Shown here: positions 49,340-57,666 of the stretch, in pieces
Layout: each line of letters starts with the position of its first letter
Position numbering within the stretch: the first letter of the stretch is position 1
Assembly (NCBI GenBank): GCA_947491935.1
Contig: CANLLF010000001.1
Location: forward strand, 186,001 to 250,000
DNA length: 64,000 nt
From: an uncultured Roseicyclus sp.
GTDB lineage: Bacteria; Pseudomonadota; Alphaproteobacteria; Rhodobacterales; Rhodobacteraceae
Direction: 5' to 3'
Made by a program: the position numbers and the translations under genes
The notes under the pieces: model-generated
What the model was told of the DNA's origin: nothing
Databases searched by the model: none
The model's input: the letters and a program-made list of their open reading frames with translations, nothing else

Positions 49340-50145
49340 CGCGCTGCCCTCGCCCGATCCATGAAGTCCTGCGCCCGGTCCGGGTCGACCGCGTTCCAGG
49401 TATGTCCATCGACCTTCAGGGATGAGCCGACGATACAGCCATCGGCGATCCGCAGAACCTCGGCCACGGTGTCATGTTTGACACCGGTATTGGCGAGGAC
49501 CGGCGTGTCGGGCAGCACGGATTTGACGGCTTCCAAGTCTTCCATCCGCGCCGCTTCTCCGGTGATCTGGCCCGACACCAGCACCGCGTCGGGCACCGAG
49601 GAAAACACCGCCGACCGCGCGCGGTCCGGTAACGGGCGCTTGTCCAGACTGTCGGCAAATTCGGCGCTGACATTGTAGAGCATCGCCAGATCGTCGCGGC
49701 CCAGGCGCTTGCGATAGCGTAGCGCGCGGCCCGCATCGGGCGCCCAGACGCCCATGTCGCTGGCATAGGTGCCGGTAAAGATCTCGCGGCAGAACTGCGC
49801 GCCGGTGGCGGCGGCCAGGGCAATTGTGCTGTCGGGATCCCATAAAACGTTGACGCCGAACGGCACACTTATCTGCCCGCGCAATCGCCCGATCACATAG
49901 GCCATGGTGGCGGTGCTGGCGGTATCGACGGCGAATTCATAGGGCCGATCATTCTCGTTCCCGAACATCACCGCATCAACGCCGGCCGCCTGCAAGGCGG
50001 ACAGGTCGGCGGCGGCGCCTGCCACCAACCCCTCCAACCCGGCCTCCGCGTCATGGAGGGGTGTGCCGGGCATGGCGCCCAGATGCACCATCGCGATCAC
50101 CGGTTTGGATGCGCCGAACACCGCCTGAAACTTCTGCATGATCAT
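49336..50145 (-). CDS. BtpA/SgcQ family TIM-barrel protein
   Basis: The product is 269 aa. It shows the BtpA pattern: KPVIAMVHLGAMPGTPLH at the start, GVDAVMFGNENDRPY, and a phosphate-site-like end DGCIVGSSLKVDGHTWN. A second Met two codons in (50139) has better ribosome-site spacing (GGGAG 8 nt away). BtpA was named for photosystem I accumulation in cyanobacteria, but in proteobacteria relatives sit in sugar operons (SgcQ). The reaction is unknown; an isomerase or aldolase is plausible from the fold. It is the first gene of a three-gene operon, divergent from the sugar dehydrogenase. Confidence 0.88.
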   Translation of the reverse strand: MIMQKFQAVFGASKPVIAMVHLGAMPGTPLHDAEAGLEGLVAGAAADLSALQAAGVDAVMFGNENDRPYEFAVDTASTATMAYVIGRLRGQISVPFGVNVLWDPDSTIALAAATGAQFCREIFTGTYASDMGVWAPDAGRALRYRKRLGRDDLAMLYNVSAEFADSLDKRPLPDRARSAVFSSVPDAVLVSGQITGEAARMEDLEAVKSVLPDTPVLANTGVKHDTVAEVLRIADGCIVGSSLKVDGHTWNAVDPDRAQDFMDRARAAR

Positions 50146-50201
50146 GTCTCCCTCGCCCCCATGCTGCCCAGAAACGGGGGTGCAGTCCAGCAGGTTTCAT
50201 T

Positions 50202-50213
50202 CTAGCATGTCAG
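50202..50213. promoter_or_regulatory. GntR-type element CTAGCATGTCAG upstream of the sugar dehydrogenase gene
   Basis: CATT-CTAG-CATG (50199-50209) resembles the CATG-CTAG-CATG palindrome at 57669 with one change in the left arm. It lies 17 nt upstream of the ATG at 50230 and 57 nt upstream of the divergent BtpA-like start, a position suited to repression. Confidence 0.6.
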
Positions 50214-50229
50214 TCGGGAGGGCGTTGTC

Positions 50230-51252
50230 ATGACATTGCGCACACATCACTGGGACCGGCTTGGCAATGGCGGCCTGTCATTCACGAAACTGGGGTTCGG
50301 CACCGCCCCGTTCGGCAATCTCTATCGCGCGATCAGCGATGAGGATGCCGATGCCATTCTGGCCCGGGCTTGGGAGGCGGGCATCCGTTACTTCGACACG
50401 GCGCCCCTCTATGGTCTGGGCCTGGCCGAGACGCGCCTGAACCGGTTTTTGCGCGGCAAGGACCGCGACAGTTACGTGTTGTCCACCAAGGTCGGGCGGC
50501 TGCTGCGCGCCACGACGCCGGACAAGCGGGACGGGTTTGGCAAATGGTTCGAGGTTCCGGCCCGCAACGAGGTTTACGATTACACCTATGACGGCGTGAT
50601 GCGGTCTATCGAGTTCAGCCTGGAACGGCTGGGCACGCACCGGATCGACATGCTGTTCGCCCACGATATCGACCTTGCCAATCACGGCAGCCAGCAGGTG
50701 CTGGATGCGAAGTTGGAAGAGCTGATGGCGGGTGGGTATCTGGCGCTTCTGGAGTTGCGCGACCAAGGGGTCATCAAGGCCTTCGGGGCCGGTGTGAACG
50801 AATGGCAGCCCTGCCAATGGCTGGCCGAGCGCGGCGATTTCGACATATTCCTGCTGGCTGGCCGCTATACCCTGCTGGAACAGGAGGCGCTGAACAGCTT
50901 CTTGCCGCTCTGCGAGGATCGCGGGATCGGCGTGGTCATCGGCGGGGCCTATAACTCGGGCATTCTGGCCACCGGTCCCAAACCCGGCGCGTTCTACAAT
51001 TACGAGCCCGCCCCGCCCGAGATACTGGAGCGTGTGCGCCGGATCGAGGGCATCTGCGCTGAGCACGGCGTGCAGACGGTCGACGCCGCGTTCCAATTCC
51101 CGTTGCGCCACCCATCGGTGGTGTCCGTCATTCCCGGCGGGCAGGGAATGGACGAGATGAACAGCAATATCGCCGCGGAAAGCGCGCAGATCCCCGATGA
51201 CGTGTGGGCCGATCTCAAGGCGGCTGGTCTGATGCGGGAGGACGCGCCATGA
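50230..51252 (+). CDS. Aldo/keto reductase, probable L-fucose (D-threo-aldose) 1-dehydrogenase
   Basis: The 340-residue product has the AKR catalytic set: Asp and Tyr in YFDTAPLYGLGLAE, Lys in LSTKVGR and His in MLFAHDID. NAD(P)-site phrases (VVIGGAYNSGIL, SVIPGGQGMDE) are near the C-terminus. The subgroup with D-threo-aldose or L-fucose dehydrogenases fits both sequence style and context: the next gene, overlapping by 4 nt, encodes a lactonase, and later pathway enzymes lie nearby. It would oxidise L-fucose to L-fucono-1,5-lactone in the cytoplasm. D-arabinose or L-galactose are alternative substrates. Confidence 0.87.
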   Translation: MTLRTHHWDRLGNGGLSFTKLGFGTAPFGNLYRAISDEDADAILARAWEAGIRYFDTAPLYGLGLAETRLNRFLRGKDRDSYVLSTKVGRLLRATTPDKRDGFGKWFEVPARNEVYDYTYDGVMRSIEFSLERLGTHRIDMLFAHDIDLANHGSQQVLDAKLEELMAGGYLALLELRDQGVIKAFGAGVNEWQPCQWLAERGDFDIFLLAGRYTLLEQEALNSFLPLCEDRGIGVVIGGAYNSGILATGPKPGAFYNYEPAPPEILERVRRIEGICAEHGVQTVDAAFQFPLRHPSVVSVIPGGQGMDEMNSNIAAESAQIPDDVWADLKAAGLMREDAP

Positions 51253-52085
51253 CCGAGCGGATTGATGCCCACCAGCATTACTGGCACCCGCTGCGCGGGG
51301 ATTACGACTGGATGCCGATGGACAATGCCGTGCTGGCCCGGCCTTACGGCCCGTCCGATCTGGCACCGCATCTCGACAGCCATGGCATCACGCGCACAGT
51401 TCTGGTGCAGGCGGCGGCGACCGTACAGGAAACCGAATACATGCTGGGGATCGCCGATGTGACGCCTTCGGTGGCGGGCGTCGTCGGCTGGATCGATTTT
51501 GAGCGGCCGGATGACCTGCACCACCTGAAGCGCCTGGCAAAACACCCCAAGTTCCTGGGCGTCCGCCCGATGATCCAGGACATTCCCGATGACGGCTGGA
51601 TGCTGCGCGACGATGTGCAATGGGGATATCAGGCGATCATCGACCATGACCTGACCTTCGACGCGCTAGGGTTTCCCCGCCATCTGGCCAACTTTTACAC
51701 ACTTCTGACCCGATACCCGGATATGCGCGTGGTGATCGATCATTGCATGAAGCCCCAGATCCGCGCCCATTCGCCCGAGGCCTTCCGCCATTGGGCCGAC
51801 GGCATGACCCTGCTGGCCGACACCACCAACGCGGCCTGCAAGCTATCGGGCCTTGTCACGGAAACGGACGGGTGGACGCTGGACGATCTGCGCCCCTATG
51901 CGCGCCATGTGCTGGACGCCTTCGGGCCCGATCGCGTGATGTGGGGGTCGGACTGGCCGGTTTGCCAGTTGGAGGCCAGCTATGATGCGTGGCGCACGGC
52001 GGCGGAGGACTTGACGGCGCATCTGTCCCGGGACGCACGGGAGAGGGTCTTTGGCGGCACCGCGGCGGCGTTCTACCGGATCTGA
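51249..52085 (+). CDS. Amidohydrolase-family sugar lactonase, probable L-fucono-1,5-lactonase
   Basis: The ATG at 51249 overlaps the dehydrogenase stop (ATGA), giving 278 aa. It is an amidohydrolase_2 barrel: IDAHQHYWHP near the N-terminus, VIDHCMKPQ, and RVMWGSDWPVCQ with the catalytic Asp. Members of this group hydrolyse L-fuconolactone or L-rhamnonolactone. Coupling to the sugar dehydrogenase makes lactone opening the natural role. Its last 13 nt overlap the 3' end of the convergent PfkB gene. Confidence 0.88.
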   Translation: MTERIDAHQHYWHPLRGDYDWMPMDNAVLARPYGPSDLAPHLDSHGITRTVLVQAAATVQETEYMLGIADVTPSVAGVVGWIDFERPDDLHHLKRLAKHPKFLGVRPMIQDIPDDGWMLRDDVQWGYQAIIDHDLTFDALGFPRHLANFYTLLTRYPDMRVVIDHCMKPQIRAHSPEAFRHWADGMTLLADTTNAACKLSGLVTETDGWTLDDLRPYARHVLDAFGPDRVMWGSDWPVCQLEASYDAWRTAAEDLTAHLSRDARERVFGGTAAAFYRI

Positions 52086-52921
52086 GAAATATGCGCGGCG
52101 GCTGCGATCTGGGCCGCCGAAATGGCATCGGCCAGATTGTGGTCCGCCAGGATGGCCGCTGCGAAGCTGCCCACAAACACGTCCCCCGCGCCGTGGGTGG
52201 ACTGCACCGCGACTTTGCGGGCCACCTGTTTGCACACCGCACCGCCCGGTTCGGCAAACACAACGCCATCCTCCCCCATCGTCAGGATCACCCGCGCCCG
52301 TGGCGCCAGGTCTTGCAGGCCCGTCACAACCGCCTCCGGATCAATCGTGCTGTCCGTAATGCCCAACAGATCGGCCCCCTCCACCCGGTTGACGATCAAC
52401 GTCGTCACCTGCGCCAGGTCGGCCTCGCTCAAACCCTCCGCCGGTGCGGCGTTCAACATCACCTCCGCGCCTGCGCGGCGGGCCTTGTCCGCCATTGCCG
52501 GGATTACTCCCGCTGCCATCTCATTTTGCAACAGGACAAGGCGGCAATCCTCCGGGACCTGCACGGCATCAACGTCGAACCTATGGTTTTCGCCTGACAC
52601 GATCACCGCCCCGTAATTGCCATCCTCCATCACGATCGCAACACTCATGCCCGAGGCCCCCGGCCCGCGCTGGAGCTGCGCGACATTCACGCCGCCCTCT
52701 TGCAGGACAATGCTCATGGCTTGGCCCGCCTCATCGGCCCCGACACGCCCCGCGAACCTCACATCCGCCCCCGCCGCGGCCGCCGCGATGGCCTGGTTTC
52801 CGGCCTTGCCGCCAAACTGATACCGCACGCCCGATCCCCGCAGGGTCTCGTCAACACGGGGCAAACGGGGCGCCGACACCACAACGTCCCAATGCAACGC
52901 CCCGACAATAAGCACGCTCAT
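52073..52921 (-). CDS. PfkB/ribokinase family sugar kinase
   Basis: The 282-residue product has both PfkB signatures: GGKAGNQAIAAAAAG (about 37-51) and the C-terminal catalytic STHGAGDVFVGSF, with the anion-hole GAGD. ILTMGEDGVVFAEPGGAV is the ATP-site strand. It phosphorylates a pentose, hexose or nucleoside. It is encoded with a TIM-barrel isomerase (4-nt overlap) and the GntR regulator (another 4-nt overlap), which suggests a branch for a second sugar or intermediate. The 3' end overlaps the convergent lactonase gene. Confidence 0.9.
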   Translation of the reverse strand: MSVLIVGALHWDVVVSAPRLPRVDETLRGSGVRYQFGGKAGNQAIAAAAAGADVRFAGRVGADEAGQAMSIVLQEGGVNVAQLQRGPGASGMSVAIVMEDGNYGAVIVSGENHRFDVDAVQVPEDCRLVLLQNEMAAGVIPAMADKARRAGAEVMLNAAPAEGLSEADLAQVTTLIVNRVEGADLLGITDSTIDPEAVVTGLQDLAPRARVILTMGEDGVVFAEPGGAVCKQVARKVAVQSTHGAGDVFVGSFAAAILADHNLADAISAAQIAAAAHISQIR

Positions 52922-53889
52922 GATCCGTACACGGCCCGCGCCACGATCCGGTGCGCGGCCGCGGCATCCTGCCGGTCGATCGCTTGCGCCAAACCCACAT
53001 CATCCATCAGCCCCTCGGCCACCGCCATAAGCCGGTCGGTGACGGCGATGTTGGTCCGCGCCTCCTCGATCGGGTTAAGGCCGCCCATATCGGGGAAGGT
53101 GTCAAAATAGATCACATCGGTCTGCCCCATCCGCAACATCGCCACCAGCAGTTCAACGGTCTGGATGGCATGGACAGACCCCACCATCAGCCCATCGTCG
53201 CGTTTGCCGTATCCGTCGTTCAGATGCAGCCCGATCATCCGGGAATGCCGCCCGATCAGCGCGGCGGAATGGGCCGGCATCTCATCGGCGTAAATGACAT
53301 GGGCGAAATCCAGCGTGACGCCCAGATTGGTCGCCGCAACTTCCTGACAGGCCAGAAGGGTTGTGCCGATATCGGGCATCAGCGCGAAGGCGCGCGGCTC
53401 ATTCGGCTTGTACTCAATCGCGATGTCGATGCTTGGGTCATGGGCGCAGACATCGGCAATCGCGGCGACGGTGCGATCCCAGGCCTGCCCATAATCCATC
53501 TGAAAAGCATAATCGAACCCGTCTTGCCCCATCCACAGCGTCACCGTCTTGCCGCCCATGCGTGCGCAGGTATCGATGCCCTGCTTGGTCACATCCAAAG
53601 CGGCCTGCCTGACGGCGGCATCGGGGTGGGTAAAGGCGCCCAGCTTGAAGGCCGGATCGGTATAATATCGCATCGCGACACCGTTCAGAACCAGCGCCGC
53701 ATCCTCCAGGAACGCCGCCATCTGATCCGCGCCATGGACGGCAAAATGGTCCGGAAAGTTCAGGTCCGCCGCGCCCAATCCGCCCACCTGCCCCGCCGCC
53801 GCGATCCAGTCACGCACATCCGAGCCCGGTGACACTTGTTTGAAGGCGTTGAGCCGGGCAGCATAGCGGGGGCGGTTTGGACGGCTCAT
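52918..53889 (-). CDS. Sugar phosphate isomerase/epimerase (xylose isomerase-like TIM barrel)
   Basis: The product is 323 aa. Metal ligands expected for the AP-endonuclease-2-like fold are visible: Glu in AIEYKPNEPRA, Asp and His in VTLDFAHV, and His in GLHLNDGYGKRDD. Catalytic detail cannot decide between isomerase and epimerase. ADEMPAHSAALIGRHSRMIG lies in the barrel. It is cytoplasmic and sits between the GntR and PfkB genes, overlapping each by 4 nt, so it likely forms the isomerase-kinase pair of one catabolic branch. Confidence 0.88.
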   Translation of the reverse strand: MSRPNRPRYAARLNAFKQVSPGSDVRDWIAAAGQVGGLGAADLNFPDHFAVHGADQMAAFLEDAALVLNGVAMRYYTDPAFKLGAFTHPDAAVRQAALDVTKQGIDTCARMGGKTVTLWMGQDGFDYAFQMDYGQAWDRTVAAIADVCAHDPSIDIAIEYKPNEPRAFALMPDIGTTLLACQEVAATNLGVTLDFAHVIYADEMPAHSAALIGRHSRMIGLHLNDGYGKRDDGLMVGSVHAIQTVELLVAMLRMGQTDVIYFDTFPDMGGLNPIEEARTNIAVTDRLMAVAEGLMDDVGLAQAIDRQDAAAAHRIVARAVYGS

Positions 53890-54620
53890 CGTGGCGCGAA
53901 CATTTCGGGGTGCTCACGCTCCAACGGTTCGAGGTAACGCAGCAATTGGCGCAGGTGGTTTTGCGTCGTGGCACGCGCCGCATCCGCATCGCGCGCCTCC
54001 AGCGCCGCAATGATCAACCGGTGCTCCTCCAACGTGTCCGCGACCCTGCCCGGATTGGGCAGGATCAACTGCCGTGCCCGGTTCACCTGCAACCAACTCG
54101 TCTCGGCCATCCGCGCCAACCGCCGATAGCCCGTGAACCCCAGGATCAGCTCATGCATATCGGCGTCCATCTTGTAGAAGCCCTGAAAATCACGGTCCTC
54201 CACCAGGGCTTCCTGCACGCGCAGATTTCGCTTCAGCAACACAACCTGCTCATCGGTGATCGTGTCGGCAACCCGCTCGATCGCCGCAAGCTCCAGCGCC
54301 TCGCGCAGAAACGCGCCTTCGCGGATCTCATCCATCGAAAAGCGCGCAACAAAGGTGCCGGCCTGTGGCACCACATCCACCAATCCTTCGGCGGCCAGTC
54401 GGGTCACCGCCTCGGAGACCGGGCTGCGCGATATGCCAAGCTGGTCGCAGATATCGCCCTTGCGCAAAATCTGGCCGGGCTGATAGGCCAGCGACAGGAT
54501 CGCGTCCTTCAGGCTGTGATAGACGCGGCCCGACAACGTCCCGTCATAGGACGACAACGGCGTAAGCTGTACGGGCTTTGCGATTTCGTCTTGATCCTTG
54601 GGGTGGCCGGTCGATAACAT
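53886..54620 (-). CDS. GntR family (FadR/FCD type) transcriptional regulator
   Basis: The 244-residue product has a winged HTH (GQILRKGDICDQLGISRSPVSEAVTRLAAEGLVDVVPQAGTFVA region, about 45-90) and an all-helical FCD domain with metal-site His residues (DADMHELI, EEHRLII, QNHLRQLL). It faces the SDR gene and heads an isomerase-kinase operon. Its start codon at 54620 lies inside the palindrome at 54616-54633 and has no ribosome site, so the message may be leaderless or the true start further inside. It probably represses the fucose-pathway promoters that share this palindrome. Confidence 0.9.
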   Translation of the reverse strand: MLSTGHPKDQDEIAKPVQLTPLSSYDGTLSGRVYHSLKDAILSLAYQPGQILRKGDICDQLGISRSPVSEAVTRLAAEGLVDVVPQAGTFVARFSMDEIREGAFLREALELAAIERVADTITDEQVVLLKRNLRVQEALVEDRDFQGFYKMDADMHELILGFTGYRRLARMAETSWLQVNRARQLILPNPGRVADTLEEHRLIIAALEARDADAARATTQNHLRQLLRYLEPLEREHPEMFAPR

Positions 54621-54633
54621 GCTAGAATGTTAG
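54615..54633. promoter_or_regulatory. GntR operator AACATG-CTAG-AATGTT at the gntR/SDR divergent promoter
   Basis: A 16-bp palindrome with one mismatched pair, AACATG-CTAG-AATGTT (54616-54631), extended by TA and AG on the flanks. It covers the annotated GntR start codon and lies 52 nt upstream of the SDR start. Related sites occur at 34668, 50202 and 57667. Confidence 0.72.
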
Positions 54634-54684
54634 CGATTGGGGAACGGTTGGGCAATGCCCAAACCCGACCAGGGGGAGACGCGC

Positions 54685-55419
54685 ATGCGACTACAGGGAA
54701 AACGAGCCGTCGTGACCGCCGCCGGGGCCGGCATCGGGCAGGCCACCGCCATCGCCTTCGCTGCCGAAGGGGCCGAGGTCATGGCCACCGACATCAACCC
54801 CGACGCTCTTGGCCCGGTGCGGGATGCCGGGTGCGATGTGCAAGCGCTGGACGTGACCGATGGCGCGGCCATCACGCACTTCGTGGCGCAGGTTGGGGCA
54901 CCCGATATCCTGTTCAACTGCGCCGGGTTCGTGCATCACGGCACGATCTTGGATTGTGACGAAGACGCCTTCGATTTCAGCTTCAATCTGAACGTCCGGT
55001 CGATGTACCGCGTCACCCGGGCCTTCTTGCCCGGCATGATCGACAATGGCGGCGCCAGCATCGTTAACATGGCCTCCGTCGTGTCTTCGATCATCGCCGC
55101 GCCCAATCGGTTCGTCTATGGTGGGACAAAGGCCGCGGTGATCGGCATGACCAAGGGCATCGCAGCGGATTTCGTGACCCAGGGCATCCGCTGCAACGCG
55201 ATCTGCCCGGGCACCGTCGACAGCCCCAGCTTGCACGACCGCATACGCGCGCAAGGCGATTATGACACCGCCCGGGCCGCCTTCGTTGCGCGTCAACCGA
55301 TGGGCCGGATTGCGGGCGCAGATGAAATCGCCAAGCTGGCCCTATATCTGGCCAGCGACGAAAGCGCCTTTATAACCGGCCAGGCCATGGTGATTGATGG
55401 TGGGTGGTCGAACGTTTGA
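54685..55419 (+). CDS. SDR dehydrogenase, probable 2-keto-3-deoxy-L-fuconate dehydrogenase
   Basis: The ATG at 54685 (MRLQGKRAVV) follows GGGGGAG 6 nt upstream; the product is 244 aa. Classical SDR motifs are present: TAAGAGIGQA, NCAGF, MASVVSS (catalytic Ser), YGGTK (Tyr and Lys) and ICPGTV. SDRs of this kind oxidise 2-keto-3-deoxy-L-fuconate to the 2,4-diketo acid. The next gene, 13 nt downstream, encodes the FAH-type hydrolase that splits that product, and the dehydratase that makes the substrate is at 56331. The three together support this assignment. Confidence 0.87.
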   Translation: MRLQGKRAVVTAAGAGIGQATAIAFAAEGAEVMATDINPDALGPVRDAGCDVQALDVTDGAAITHFVAQVGAPDILFNCAGFVHHGTILDCDEDAFDFSFNLNVRSMYRVTRAFLPGMIDNGGASIVNMASVVSSIIAAPNRFVYGGTKAAVIGMTKGIAADFVTQGIRCNAICPGTVDSPSLHDRIRAQGDYDTARAAFVARQPMGRIAGADEIAKLALYLASDESAFITGQAMVIDGGWSNV

Positions 55420-55432
55420 GGAGTGAGCAGGA

Positions 55433-56281
55433 ATGAAATTATTGCGCTATGGCCCCGTGGGGGCCGAGAAACCGGGCATGCTGGACCCGGATGGCAACCT
55501 ACGGGACCTGTCGGGCGACGTCGCAGATATCGCGGGCGATGTTCTGACACCTGAGGGGTTGGCCCGTCTGGCGTCTATTGATCCCGCATCCCGTCCGCTG
55601 GTGGACGGCTCGCCGCGTCTGGGCGCATGTGTGGGCGACGTTGGCAAGATGATCTGCGTCGGACTGAATTATGCCGATCACGCGGCCGAATCCGGCATGG
55701 CCGTGCCACCCGAACCAGTGCTGTTTTTTAAGGCCACGTCGGCTATTTGCGGCCCCAACGACGATGTCCGTATTCCGCGCGGGTCCGAGAAGACCGATTG
55801 GGAGGTTGAGCTTGGCGTCGTGATCGGGCGGGAGGCACGATATGTCGATGAAGCTGATGCGATGGACCATGTGGCGGGCTATTGCATCATCAATGACATG
55901 TCCGAGCGCGCGTTTCAGATCGAACGCTCCGGCCAATGGGTCAAGGGAAAATCGGCCGATACGTTCGGCCCGACCGGACCCTGGCTTGTCACCAAGGACG
56001 AGGTGTCAGATCCGCAGGATCTGGCCATGTGGCTGGAGGTCGACGGGCACCGGTATCAAGATGGCTCTACTCAGACGATGGTCTATGGCGTGCAGCATCT
56101 GGTGCATTACATCAGCCAGTTTATGAGCCTTCAGCCCGGTGATATCATCTCCACCGGGACGCCTCCGGGCGTTGGCATGGGGCAAAAGCCGCAGGTTTAT
56201 CTTCGCGAGGGGCAAGTGATGGAATTGGGCATCGCGGGTCTTGGAACTCAGCGCCAGCAAACCGTCGCCTGGGACGCTTGA
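55433..56281 (+). CDS. FAH family hydrolase, probable 2,4-diketo-3-deoxy-L-fuconate hydrolase
   Basis: The 282-residue product has the fumarylacetoacetate hydrolase pattern: VGLNYADHAAESGM, PVLFFKATSAI, the metal-binding DWEVELGVVIG, KSADTFGPTGPWLVT and ISTGTPPGVGMG. The N-terminal 70 residues match the small leader domain of this group. In the non-phosphorylative fucose route such an enzyme splits the 2,4-diketo acid to pyruvate and L-lactate. It is encoded right after the SDR on the same message. Related acylpyruvases act on other diketo acids, so the exact substrate rests on context. Confidence 0.88.
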   Translation: MKLLRYGPVGAEKPGMLDPDGNLRDLSGDVADIAGDVLTPEGLARLASIDPASRPLVDGSPRLGACVGDVGKMICVGLNYADHAAESGMAVPPEPVLFFKATSAICGPNDDVRIPRGSEKTDWEVELGVVIGREARYVDEADAMDHVAGYCIINDMSERAFQIERSGQWVKGKSADTFGPTGPWLVTKDEVSDPQDLAMWLEVDGHRYQDGSTQTMVYGVQHLVHYISQFMSLQPGDIISTGTPPGVGMGQKPQVYLREGQVMELGIAGLGTQRQQTVAWDA

Positions 56282-56330
56282 CATCGGCGTCGGCGAATAA
56301 GGGGACGTGGAGTTCCCGCGGGCTGCTGTC

Positions 56331-57629
56331 CTATTCGGCAGCCCATTCTGCGCCACTCGGAAACGTGTGACGCGCAACGCTTTCGGGTTTCATCTCGACC
56401 GAGAAACCGGGCCTCTCCGGCGGCAAATAACGGCCATCCTTTGTGCGGACCGGATCGACAAAGTGCTCATGCAGATGGTCAACAAATTCCAGCACGCGAT
56501 TTTCAAGGGTTCCGGACACTGCGATGTAATCCACAAAACTCATGTGCTGGATAAGCTCGCACAAGCCCACACCACCCGCGTGTGGGCACACGGGCACGCC
56601 GAATTTATCCGCCATCAGCATGACTGCAAGGATCTCGTTCGGTCCGGCCAGACGGCAGCTGTCCACCTGACAAAAGCTGATCGCATTCGCTTGCAGCAAC
56701 TGCTTGAACATCACCGCGTTGTGGCAATGCTCTCCGGTCGCGACCTTGATCGGCGCAACCTCGCGCGCGATGCGGGCATGGCCAAGAATGTCATCGGGGC
56801 TGGTCGGCTCCTCGATCCACCAGGGGTCGAATTCGGCCAGCCGTGCCATGTTGGAAATCGCCTCTTCCACGCCCCAGACCTGATTGGCATCCATCATCAG
56901 GAACCGGTCAGGCCCGATCTCGCCCCGGATAATCGCCGCGCGGCGGACGTCGTCCTCGATATTGGCTCCGACCTTCATCTTGAAATGGGTCCAGCCATCG
57001 GCCAGCGCGGCGCGCATCAGCGCCTTGATCTTGTCGTCCGAATATCCCAGCCACCCGGCCGATGTCGTATAGGCCGGGTAGCCGATGGCCTCCATCTCCG
57101 CCAGTCGAGCGGCCCGTCCCGGCGCCTTGTCCTGCAAACGTTCCAGCGCTTCCTCAGGGCGCAACGCGTCAGCAAGGTAGCGCCAGTCCACCAGCGCCAC
57201 CATATCGGCGGGTGCCATCGTCGCCAGCAAACGCCAGACCGGTTGGCCCGCGTGCTTGCCGTACATGTCCCAGACAGCGTTGATCACAGCGGCCGCAGCA
57301 AGGTGGATCACGCCTTTTTCAGGGCCCGTCCAACGCAACTGGCTGTCACCGGTCACCAGCTTCCAGACCGCGCCCATATCGGCGAACAGCCCCTCAACCT
57401 CGCGGCCCACAAGAAGTGCGCCAAGTGCTTCTATTGCGGAACAACAAATCTCGTTTCCACGCCCGATGGTGAAGGTCATACCATGGCCGTCAGGGCCATG
57501 ATCGACATGCAAAACAACATAAGCCGCCGAATAATCCGGGGCCTGGTTCATCGCGTCGGAGCCATCCAGGGTCCGGCTCGTCGGAAACCGGACATCATGG
57601 GTCGTGACATGAGTGATGCGCGCGGACAT
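56331..57629 (-). CDS. L-fuconate dehydratase (enolase superfamily)
   Basis: I choose the ATG at 57629 (MSARITHVTTHDVRFPTSRT), preceded by AGAGG, over an ATG at 57671 that lies inside an operator. The product is 432 aa. The N-terminal HDVRFPTSRTLDGSDAMN phrase is characteristic of fuconate dehydratases. Catalytic features are present: the KxK pair in FKMKVGAN, metal ligands Asp in MMDANQVW, Glu in WIEEPTSPDD and Glu in ATGEHCHN, and His in CPHAGGVGL. It converts L-fuconate to 2-keto-3-deoxy-L-fuconate. It converges with the FAH gene; a GGGCTGC/GCAGCCC stem spans its stop codon (56320-56344). Confidence 0.93.
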   Translation of the reverse strand: MSARITHVTTHDVRFPTSRTLDGSDAMNQAPDYSAAYVVLHVDHGPDGHGMTFTIGRGNEICCSAIEALGALLVGREVEGLFADMGAVWKLVTGDSQLRWTGPEKGVIHLAAAAVINAVWDMYGKHAGQPVWRLLATMAPADMVALVDWRYLADALRPEEALERLQDKAPGRAARLAEMEAIGYPAYTTSAGWLGYSDDKIKALMRAALADGWTHFKMKVGANIEDDVRRAAIIRGEIGPDRFLMMDANQVWGVEEAISNMARLAEFDPWWIEEPTSPDDILGHARIAREVAPIKVATGEHCHNAVMFKQLLQANAISFCQVDSCRLAGPNEILAVMLMADKFGVPVCPHAGGVGLCELIQHMSFVDYIAVSGTLENRVLEFVDHLHEHFVDPVRTKDGRYLPPERPGFSVEMKPESVARHTFPSGAEWAAE

Positions 57630-57666
57630 GGGGCCCTCTGTTCGTGACATCGGATACCGACCGACT

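Noticed and set aside
49485-49500. GTCATGTTTGACACCGGT as a further LacI operator
   Set aside because: It resembles half of the operator but lies inside the BtpA-like coding sequence, lacks the palindrome and is best explained by codons.
56307-57647. Plus-strand frame of 446 codons over the dehydratase gene
   Set aside because: Antisense to a dehydratase with all catalytic residues present.
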